DNA from: an uncultured bacterium
GTDB taxonomy: Bacteria > Cyanobacteriota > Vampirovibrionia > Gastranaerophilales > Gastranaerophilaceae
Direction: 5' to 3'
Length of the DNA: 64,000 nucleotides
Assembly (NCBI GenBank): GCA_949294395.1
Contig: CASFGU010000047.1
Span: forward strand, 1 to 64,000
In this document: positions 53,537-60,320 of the stretch, piece by piece
Numbering within the stretch: the first letter of the stretch is position 1
Layout: every line of letters begins with the position of its first letter
Notes under the pieces: model-generated
What the model saw: only the letters and a program-made list of their open reading frames with translations
What the model was told of the DNA's origin: nothing
Database searches by the model: none
Made by a program: the position numbers and the translations under genes

Positions 53537-54780
53537 TTATTTTTTCTTCTTTTTTCTTTTGTAATTCCGTTTATTCCTATGTAGTATATGTAATTTTTAT
53601 GACGTATTTTTATTTTGATTTCGGATAAGGATGCAGGAGCAGAGTTTATATATAAATATTTCTTATTTTCAGCGTCATAAAATATTGTTTTTAGAATTTT
53701 TCTTCCGTTATTGTATGAGCAGCTTTCGGGTGGTTTGTTCATTGCAAATTCATTACCGGTGCAGCGTTCGATAAAAACTTCTTCCTGCGGATTGTACAGC
53801 TGAGGGAATGTATTAAGAGCTATCTGCGCAAGAGGTTGAAATTTTGTAGAATGTTTCGCTGATACTGTTGAACTGTAGAAAAGCCATGGCGTGATTGTTA
53901 TTATTGTTAACAGCAGGAGTACAAATTTTGATTTAAGAGATATTTTTTGAAAATAATCAAAACATCCGAATATCAATACGGGTATCATCCAGTATGAATA
54001 TCTGTGTATGAGCATAATCCCCGGATTCCAGTTTAGCTGGGCTGCATCTATAGCAGCAAACAAAAATACTGTTATTGCTGCTAAAATGGCGTATTTATCT
54101 CTTTTGAAAATTCTGTAAAGCACCAGAACACACAATACAGGTACATATATTGCCAGCCCGAAGTTTAAATCCGTAAACAGGCTTGCAATTTTAGCAAAGC
54201 TTATCGTATGCAAATCTGTGGAGTATTCTCCGATAAGACTGAATTTTCCGAAATAGTAGTAATAAAATATGTACGGAATAAAAACTGTTGTCGAAAGTAT
54301 TGTTAATAATGCAAACTCTTTAAGTCTTTTTATTGAATAATCCTTAATTAATAAATATATTTCATATAGCATCATAAAAAAAGGAACTACTGCTGCTGCA
54401 GGATTTTGCAGAGAAGAAACAGCTGTTAAAAATACTGCAGAATATTTGCGTTTATTGTAGTATTCAAGAAGTCCTATGTATAAAAGTACAAATGTAAAAA
54501 CTTCCGGATGTGTCCACGGGTAATAAAACCATAAAGGACTGAATAGAGTTATTCCGGCTAAAAATAAGCGGGTCTTTTCAGACATTGCTTTATTATTGAA
54601 TAAAATCCACCAGAAAAGCAGCAGAATTAAGAGCATATTGGTAATTGTAAAGGTCATTACCGGATTAAGGTGTAAAAACTTTAAAATTATATAAACAGGT
54701 GTGCAAATTAGCGGATAAGCCCAGAAATGCCAGCAAAATCCCCCCCCCCCCCCTATCAGAAAGTGCAGTAAAATAGGCAT
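53533..54780 (-). CDS. GT-C-like membrane glycosyltransferase, main part, OFF in this assembly
   Basis: The true gene runs from 54991 to 53533 across fourteen G (54753-54740). In the present length the upstream frame ends in NFKVFTP, and this frame picks up with a spurious ATG at 54780. From FCWHFWAYPLICTPVYI on it is the continuous membrane part: about ten TM helices and a periplasmic C-terminal domain (about 120 residues). Aromatic HFWAYP and WTHPEVFTFVLLY resemble GT39/GT87-like polyprenyl-sugar-dependent enzymes. With 13 (or 10, 16) G the joined product is about 485 residues. It would act outside the membrane, fitting its DPPR-synthase-like neighbour. Confidence 0.75.
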   Translation of the reverse strand: MPILLHFLIGGGGGFCWHFWAYPLICTPVYIILKFLHLNPVMTFTITNMLLILLLFWWILFNNKAMSEKTRLFLAGITLFSPLWFYYPWTHPEVFTFVLLYIGLLEYYNKRKYSAVFLTAVSSLQNPAAAVVPFFMMLYEIYLLIKDYSIKRLKEFALLTILSTTVFIPYIFYYYYFGKFSLIGEYSTDLHTISFAKIASLFTDLNFGLAIYVPVLCVLVLYRIFKRDKYAILAAITVFLFAAIDAAQLNWNPGIMLIHRYSYWMIPVLIFGCFDYFQKISLKSKFVLLLLTIITITPWLFYSSTVSAKHSTKFQPLAQIALNTFPQLYNPQEEVFIERCTGNEFAMNKPPESCSYNNGRKILKTIFYDAENKKYLYINSAPASLSEIKIKIRHKNYIYYIGINGITKEKRRKNK

Positions 54781-54991
54781 TTAAGGGGATGCCACAACCC
54801 GGAAAATTCGCAATATATTCCAGTTTATCTTCAAGGCGTAAATCCGGAGAAAAATGATTTTTGAGAGAAATAATCATCTGAAAGTATTCACTACCATCTC
54901 CATACAGTTGATAGTTAGTATTATTCAACAAAATTGCTGCTAATAAAATAATTAGTAAAAAGGTTAATCTCGGAATATTTAAGTTTTGCAT
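54665..54991 (-). CDS. N-terminal fragment of the GT-C-like gene
   Basis: 108 residues: first TM (LTFLLIILLAAILL), then LYGDGSEYFQMIISL with the acidic loop residue typical of GT-C enzymes, and IPLNAYFTALSDR just before the G tract. After the tract the frame reads ILLAFLGLSANLHTC and stops. By itself it lacks the rest of the membrane domain and should be inactive. Confidence 0.75.
   Translation of the reverse strand: MQNLNIPRLTFLLIILLAAILLNNTNYQLYGDGSEYFQMIISLKNHFSPDLRLEDKLEYIANFPGCGIPLNAYFTALSDRGGGGILLAFLGLSANLHTCLYNFKVFTP
54740..54753 (-). repeat. G14 homopolymer tract (contingency tract 5)
   Basis: Fourteen C on the plus strand, in the loop after the first TM helix of the GT-C-like protein. 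Fourteen gives a frameshift; 13 restores the full frame; 15 stops within 11 codons. Confidence 0.9.
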
Positions 54992-55028
54992 GCCTAAATA
55001 TTATCAAAAATGTAGCAGCATGTAAACA

Positions 55029-55268
55029 TTACACTTCAATAAACAATCTCTGACCTACAATGTTTTGTTTGCCGTTATAGTAACCGGCGAAATATCCCCC
55101 GCGTACCGGTGTGTTTTTTGCGTAAGTACTGCTGTTGTAAGTGTAACCGTTATAGTTAACAAAAGGATTATTACTGAACGGGTTTGTCGATTTCGGCGCA
55201 ACCGGTGCTGCTGTCTGCGTTTGTACCGGTGTAAATACCTGTGATAATAAACTTACTATGTTTGCCAT
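55029..55268 (-). CDS. Hypothetical 79-residue protein
   Basis: A low-complexity Asn/Tyr/Thr/Pro-rich protein with GAGG upstream. Sequence such as PVQTQTAAPVAPKSTNPFSN and NGYTYNSSTYAKNTP. No signal peptide or membrane helix. It lies between the polysaccharide locus and the PurD-like gene. Function unknown. Confidence 0.55.
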   Translation of the reverse strand: MANIVSLLSQVFTPVQTQTAAPVAPKSTNPFSNNPFVNYNGYTYNSSTYAKNTPVRGGYFAGYYNGKQNIVGQRLFIEV

Positions 55269-55351
55269 TTACATACCTCACTTACTACAGTCTTATTTTT
55301 AATGAAAAATAAAATTCTGTCATATTTTATTTTATTAAATATTAAAATATC

Positions 55352-55381
55352 TTAACATTCATCCTCTTTTTGTGGTATTAT
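55352..55381 (+). promoter_or_regulatory. Promoter of the PurD-like gene
   Basis: TTAACA (55352-55357), an 18-base spacer and TATTAT (55376-55381). The ATG follows after six bases and no ribosome binding site is seen, consistent with a leaderless transcript. Confidence 0.5.
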
Positions 55382-55387
55382 CTTTAT

Positions 55388-56632
55388 ATGAGTAAAGTTG
55401 CTAAGAAAAATATATTAATAGTTGGAAGTTCTGCTGCGGAGTATGCGCTCGCGGCTAAGTTTTCTTCCTGCGACATGGTTGATAAGGTTTTTGCGGCTCC
55501 GGGTAATAAAATGATTGCAGAATATGCCGAATGTGTTGATATACGTGAGGACAGCCCGCAGGAGCTCCTTGAATTTGCGTTGAAAAATAGGATTTATTTG
55601 ACGGTTGCATCGTCTGTTAATGCTATTAAAGCAGATATTGGAGGATTTTTTCAGGCGAACGACCAGTTGATTTTTGCACCGTCTGCTTCCGGAGCGCAGT
55701 TTGCAACAGGAAGGGCTTCCGGTAAAAAGTTTATGTACAGGCTGCATATCCCGACGCCTAAATTTGGTGTATTTGAAAAAGAACAGCCTGCGACGGATTA
55801 TATCAAAAATTCACCAATGCCTGTTGTCATAGGCCCTGATGAAGTTAATGAAAATTCTGTTCAGGCTGCCTGTACAACTGTTAACCTCGCGAAAACTTGT
55901 ATTTCAGATTTGTTTTTAAGAAATGAACTGCGGGTTGTTATAGAGGAATTTTCAGGAGGCACTGAATTTACCCTGTATGTAATTACTGACGGCTATCATG
56001 TTCTTCCTTTGCTGCCGGTAAGGGATTATAAGTTTCTGGAGGACGGCAACGCAGGACTTTTAACTTGCGGTATGGGGGCGTTTGCACCTGATTATAAGGT
56101 TTCTGATTTTGTTGTTAACTGTGTTATGAACAATGTCCGTAATTTGCTTTCCTCTCTTGAGAAAAGACAAACCCCGTATATGGGAATTCTCGGTATTGAC
56201 TGTGTTTTGACAGCTGAGGACAGGTTTGTTACATTAGGGTTTACTCCGTTTTTAAAAGATCACCATGCCCCGCTTGTTCTGGATTTACTTGACGAAAACC
56301 TGTTTACTCTTTTAGAAGCGTGTGCGGTAGGATCTTTTGCTGATGACTACGAGGGGATAAAGCTTAACGGGCTCAGCGGAATTTCCGCTGTATTATATTC
56401 AAGGACTGCCGGAAATATTATAACCGGTACTGAACTCCTTGAGGATGAAACAGACCTGACGCCTTTTAATATTTCTAAAAATGAGTATCTTGAATATGTC
56501 ACAATTAAAGGGCGTAATTTAATTCTTACCCGTACGGCCTCAACCTTAACCAGAGCAAAAGAGCTTTTGTACGATGATATAGATGCGGTAAATTTTGACG
56601 GCAAAAAATTCAGGTCTGATATTTGTAATTAA
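55388..56632 (+). CDS. Degenerate PurD (GAR synthetase)-like protein
   Basis: 414 residues from ATG 55388. The fold order follows GAR synthetase: an N-domain (LIVGSSAAEYALAAKFSS, then KVFAAPGN), an ATP-grasp part (FAPSASGAQFATGRASGKKFMYRL, RDYKFLEDGNAGLLTCGMGAF), and a C-domain. However, the Mg2+/ATP motif that normally reads EFNxRFGDPE is replaced by TLGFTPFLKDHH after GILGIDCVLTAEDRF, so both metal ligands are lost. The glycine/PRA-binding N-terminus is altered too. It may be a regulatory paralogue or bind other nucleotides; a true PurD is expected elsewhere. It leads a likely operon with the DnaJ-like gene and queE. Confidence 0.7.
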   Translation: MSKVAKKNILIVGSSAAEYALAAKFSSCDMVDKVFAAPGNKMIAEYAECVDIREDSPQELLEFALKNRIYLTVASSVNAIKADIGGFFQANDQLIFAPSASGAQFATGRASGKKFMYRLHIPTPKFGVFEKEQPATDYIKNSPMPVVIGPDEVNENSVQAACTTVNLAKTCISDLFLRNELRVVIEEFSGGTEFTLYVITDGYHVLPLLPVRDYKFLEDGNAGLLTCGMGAFAPDYKVSDFVVNCVMNNVRNLLSSLEKRQTPYMGILGIDCVLTAEDRFVTLGFTPFLKDHHAPLVLDLLDENLFTLLEACAVGSFADDYEGIKLNGLSGISAVLYSRTAGNIITGTELLEDETDLTPFNISKNEYLEYVTIKGRNLILTRTASTLTRAKELLYDDIDAVNFDGKKFRSDICN

Positions 56633-56678
56633 CCGTGTTATATGTTGATTTTTTTAATAACATCATTAATAAAAGGGT

Positions 56679-57776
56679 ATGGTATTAAAATCCCGTAAAA
56701 ATTACTATGACGTACTTGGAGTTACACCGGACAGCACAGCGGCAGAGGTAAAATCTGCTTACAGAAAGCTTGCGCGTAAATTCCATCCTGATGTTAATAA
56801 GTCGCCAGAAAGTATTCAATTATTTAAAGAAGTATCAGAGGCTTATGAAGTTCTGTCGGATGAGAAAAAACGTCATCAATATGATATGCTGAACGGTTTT
56901 TACAGAAAACCGCGTAACGAGAATTTTAAAAACGATGATTCTTTCCAGAAATCAACAGCCGGAGATAAAAAATTCTATTCTCAAAACCCGGACCCTGAAA
57001 CTAAACGGAATAGCAAAAAAAAGTCTGATGCTGATTTTAGACGTGAAAATTTTGACTATTACAGATCGGACAAAATAATAAAAGATGTGTTAAATGACAT
57101 AATAGACGGCATAAAGACAAAGAAGTCCGCTGCCAGAAATCCCAAAAAAGAACCTAAAAACGGTGATGATATTTTTGTGGATGTGAGTATTTCGCTTGCG
57201 GAAGCCGTAAAAGGTACATCGCGCACGATAAATGTGCTTCACTCAGGCCTATGTCCTGATTGCGAGGGACGTAAATTTATCAACGGGGCAAAGTGTTCCT
57301 CATGCGGCGGAAGCGGCGAGTACAGGCAGCAGAAAAAGATTACTGTCAAAATACCTGCCGGAATAAAAGATTGTGCAAAATTGCGGGTTGCCGGAGAAGG
57401 TAATCCGGGTTTTGCTGGGGGAAATGCGGGAAATTTATTTGTTAAAGTGAAGATTGAGCCGGATTCAAACATTAAGGTTGAGGGCAGCGATATTTTATAC
57501 AGACTGCCTCTCAGCCCGTTTGAAGCAGTTCTCGGCGGGAAAGTTAGACTTCCGCTTTTTGACGGAGCAGTAAACCTTATTATTCCACCGTTAACTAAAT
57601 CGGGACAAAAATTCAGACTTGCAAAGCAGGGAATTAAGACAAACGGAAAATTTGGTGATATGATTGTTACTGTGGAAATTCAAATTCCGAAAAATCTTTC
57701 GGAAGATGAAATTAAATTGTACGAAAAGCTTAAAAAGCTTTCCCGCAGCAGCGTAAGAGAACATATCAATGGATAA
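56679..57776 (+). CDS. DnaJ-family co-chaperone with a half zinc finger
   Basis: 365 residues. J-domain at 7-70 with HPD at 36-38 ([10 protein letters not shown]). A charged, Lys/Asp/Arg-rich linker (about 75-150) lacks the usual Gly/Phe region. The zinc part has only two CxxC (CPDC and CSSC near 190-210) in place of four, so one zinc site at most. C-terminal substrate domains with [20 protein letters not shown] and [21 protein letters not shown] are normal. It would stimulate DnaK, perhaps with restricted clients. The end overlaps queE by 8 bases. Confidence 0.85.
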   Translation: MVLKSRKNYYDVLGVTPDSTAAEVKSAYRKLARKFHPDVNKSPESIQLFKEVSEAYEVLSDEKKRHQYDMLNGFYRKPRNENFKNDDSFQKSTAGDKKFYSQNPDPETKRNSKKKSDADFRRENFDYYRSDKIIKDVLNDIIDGIKTKKSAARNPKKEPKNGDDIFVDVSISLAEAVKGTSRTINVLHSGLCPDCEGRKFINGAKCSSCGGSGEYRQQKKITVKIPAGIKDCAKLRVAGEGNPGFAGGNAGNLFVKVKIEPDSNIKVEGSDILYRLPLSPFEAVLGGKVRLPLFDGAVNLIIPPLTKSGQKFRLAKQGIKTNGKFGDMIVTVEIQIPKNLSEDEIKLYEKLKKLSRSSVREHING

Positions 57777-58446
57777 CAAAGCAAAAATCAGAGAAATATT
57801 TACATCTATTCAGGGTGAAGGCCCTTACGTCGGAACAAAACAATTATTTATACGGTTTTGCGGATGTAATCTTAAATGCGATTACTGCGATACGGATTTT
57901 GAAGCTTCAAAATCGAAGGATTATACAGTCGAGAAGCTTGTAAATCTTGTGAATGCGGCCGGTGAAGCTTATACAATATCCTTAACAGGCGGCGAACCTT
58001 TATGTTCCGTGAATTTTTTAAAGGAATTTTTGCCTGAAATAAGAAAATACGGACACAAAATATATCTTGAAACCAATGCAACCTTACCGGATGCGCTTTT
58101 GCAGGTAATAGATTCTGTTGATATTGTGTCTGCTGATATTAAACTTAAATCTTCAACAGGCATGGATATTGAGCATGAGGTGTATGAAAAATTCTTTGCG
58201 GAAGCGGTTAAAAAAGAATGTTTTGCAAAGGTTGTATTTGATGACAGGATTACCAATGAGGAAATCAGCTTTTGTACGGAGATTGCCGGCAAATATGATT
58301 TTGAACTTATTCTCCAGCCGAAAATGAACGGAATGCAGTTTTCTGTAACTCCGGAATTTTGCGAAACGATATTTGATAAATTTTATGCAAAGTATAAAAA
58401 AGTCCGGCTTATTCCGCAGGTGCATAAATTTATTAATTTGAGATAA
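57769..58446 (+). CDS. queE: 7-carboxy-7-deazaguanine synthase-like radical SAM enzyme
   Basis: 225 residues. N-terminal [19 protein letters not shown] and the cluster motif CNLKCDYC (Cys 33, 37, 40; C-x3-C-x2-C) identify QueE-type radical SAM enzymes. SLTGGEPL is the SAM-binding GGE. It makes the deazaguanine core of queuosine. The other que genes are not in this window. It overlaps the DnaJ-like gene, so it is translated from the same message. Confidence 0.88.
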   Translation: MDNKAKIREIFTSIQGEGPYVGTKQLFIRFCGCNLKCDYCDTDFEASKSKDYTVEKLVNLVNAAGEAYTISLTGGEPLCSVNFLKEFLPEIRKYGHKIYLETNATLPDALLQVIDSVDIVSADIKLKSSTGMDIEHEVYEKFFAEAVKKECFAKVVFDDRITNEEISFCTEIAGKYDFELILQPKMNGMQFSVTPEFCETIFDKFYAKYKKVRLIPQVHKFINLR

Positions 58447-58447
58447 T

Positions 58448-58475
58448 TTGCAAAACACTGTAGTTATTGTATAAT
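58448..58475 (+). promoter_or_regulatory. Promoter upstream of def
   Basis: TTGCAA (58448-58453), a 16-base spacer and TATAAT (58470-58475). A short leader of about 12 bases then contains GAGG before the def ATG. Confidence 0.55.
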
Positions 58476-58493
58476 ATTTTTATTGAGGTAGTT

Positions 58494-59057
58494 ATGTCAG
58501 TAAAAAAAGTTTTAACTTACGGAGAAAAATTGTTAAGAGAGCCTTCTAAAGAGGTTTATAAAGTTTCGAAAAAAATTAAAGACCTTGTACAGGATTTGTT
58601 TGATACCATGTACACTAAAAATGGTGTCGGGCTTGCAGCCCCGCAGATTGGAGTTAATTACAGAGTCTTTGTAATCGATGCTTCAACAGAAAAAGAGCCT
58701 CTGCCTCCGATGGTGTTTATAAATCCGAAAATTATTAAAAAATCCGGTGCCGTAATAGCACAGGAGGGATGTTTAAGCTTTCCGGAAGCATTTACAGACG
58801 TTAAGCGGTACAAAAATGTGACTGTTAAAGCATTGGATATTCACGGCAAATCTTTTGTAATGGAAGCTGTTGACGGCTCTTTGCTTGCAATAGCTATACA
58901 GCATGAATTTGACCATCTTGAGGGAATTTTGTTCATAGACCGCTGCGTAAACAGGTTTGATGCAGATAATGTACTTCAAAAGCACCACCTGCCGCCGGTT
59001 GAAGCTGACAGAATTATTGAGGATCCCATTTTAGAGGCAGAATTGAATAATGATTAA
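58494..59057 (+). CDS. def: Peptide deformylase
   Basis: 187 residues from the ATG at 58494 (GAGG five bases upstream; the longer frame has no site). The three motifs are present: GVGLAAPQIG, EGCLSFP (metal Cys) and QHEFDHLEG (HExxH). It removes the formyl group from new proteins. It overlaps fmt by 8 bases, the usual def-fmt operon. The C-terminal tail (KHHLPPVEADRIIEDP) is slightly longer than in E. coli. Confidence 0.96.
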   Translation: MSVKKVLTYGEKLLREPSKEVYKVSKKIKDLVQDLFDTMYTKNGVGLAAPQIGVNYRVFVIDASTEKEPLPPMVFINPKIIKKSGAVIAQEGCLSFPEAFTDVKRYKNVTVKALDIHGKSFVMEAVDGSLLAIAIQHEFDHLEGILFIDRCVNRFDADNVLQKHHLPPVEADRIIEDPILEAELNND

Positions 59058-59967
59058 AATTGTATTTTTCGGAACACCTGAAATAGCTTTAAAATCGCTG
59101 GAGTATCTTTATAATTCGGATAAAGTTGAGGTTCTGGCTGTTGTAACCCAGCCTGATAAACCGGCTGGACGCGGACATAAAATTACAATGTCACCCGTTA
59201 AAAAATTTGCTCTTGAGCATAACCTTCCGGTTTTTCAGCCAAAATCAATAAGAAAAGAACAGGATATTCAGATTGAATTAAAAAAACTGCAGCCTGATTT
59301 CTTTGTAACGTTTGCATTTGGTCAGATTTTGTCACAGGAAGTGCTTGATATTCCGAAATATGAAACAATTAACCTCCACGCCTCTTTATTGCCGAAATAC
59401 AGGGGCGCAAACCCTATTCAGCGTGCAATTATTAACGGTGATAAAGAAACAGGTGTCTGTACGATGATTACCGAACTCGGGCTTGATTGCGGCGATGTTT
59501 GTTTAAAGCAGGTTATTCCTATACCTGATGATATGAACTGTGAGGAATTATTTTCTGAAATAAGTTCTGTTTCGCCTTCATTGCTGGAAAAAACTTTGAC
59601 AGGACTTGTCGACGGTACTATAAAGCCGGTGAAACAGTGTGAAACCGGTGTTTGTATGGCAAATAAGCTTACAAAAGAAGAAACTGCTATCGACTGGACA
59701 AAATCAGCGTCTGAAATTCATAATCTGGTACGAGGAATTTACAGGTTCCCGTCCGCGCATTTTCTGTATAACGGAAAATTGATTAAGGTTATGAACACCA
59801 GACCCGTAGAGGGTTCCGGCAAGCCCGGCGAGTTTTTAGGGGTTACAAAAGAAGGAGTTAAGGTTGCCTGCGGAAGCGGATGTATTCTTCTGGAAAGGGT
59901 TAAGCCGGAAGGTAAAGGCGAAATGCCTGCACGCGACTGGTACAACGGTTTAAAAAAACAGGGTTAA
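59050..59967 (+). CDS. fmt: Methionyl-tRNA formyltransferase
   Basis: 305 residues. FFGTPEIALKSLEYL opens the fold and SLLPKYRGANPIQRAIING holds the catalytic loop (with the preceding NLHAS His). The C-terminal OB-like domain begins near KTKEETAIDWTKSA-type sequence (LTKEETAIDW). It formylates initiator Met-tRNA using 10-formyl-THF. Tightly coupled to def, with aroH following after two bases. Confidence 0.95.
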   Translation: MIKIVFFGTPEIALKSLEYLYNSDKVEVLAVVTQPDKPAGRGHKITMSPVKKFALEHNLPVFQPKSIRKEQDIQIELKKLQPDFFVTFAFGQILSQEVLDIPKYETINLHASLLPKYRGANPIQRAIINGDKETGVCTMITELGLDCGDVCLKQVIPIPDDMNCEELFSEISSVSPSLLEKTLTGLVDGTIKPVKQCETGVCMANKLTKEETAIDWTKSASEIHNLVRGIYRFPSAHFLYNGKLIKVMNTRPVEGSGKPGEFLGVTKEGVKVACGSGCILLERVKPEGKGEMPARDWYNGLKKQG

Positions 59968-59969
59968 TT

Positions 59970-60320
59970 ATGACTGTAAAAGGTATAAGAGGGGCAATTA
60001 CTGTTGAAGAAAATACTGTTGAAGCTTTAAAAGCGGCAACACTTGAACTTTTAGGCGAAATGACCGCAAAAAATCATATTATTCCCGAAAAAATATCACA
60101 TGTAATTTTTACGCTCACAGATGATTTGAATGCAGCATTCCCTGCAAAGTTTGCAAGAATAGATATGGGATGGTCTGGCGTTGCAATGATGTGCTTTCAT
60201 GAACTTGACGTGCCGGACTCATTAAAAATGTGTCTGCGTGTACTTATTGTTCTTAACTGCGATGAAAACTTTGTTCCGGAGTTTGTTTATCTTAAAGGGG
60301 CTGCAAATCTCAGGCGCTAA
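59970..60320 (+). CDS. aroH: Chorismate mutase, AroH type
   Basis: 116 residues. VKGIRGAITVEENTVEAL at the start is characteristic of the monofunctional AroH class (trimeric, alpha/beta barrel-like). Conserved Arg (IRGA and KMCLRVLIVLNC) match the active-site arginines. It converts chorismate to prephenate for Phe/Tyr. It follows fmt with two bases between. Its stop overlaps the convergent gene stop. Confidence 0.88.
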   Translation: MTVKGIRGAITVEENTVEALKAATLELLGEMTAKNHIIPEKISHVIFTLTDDLNAAFPAKFARIDMGWSGVAMMCFHELDVPDSLKMCLRVLIVLNCDENFVPEFVYLKGAANLRR

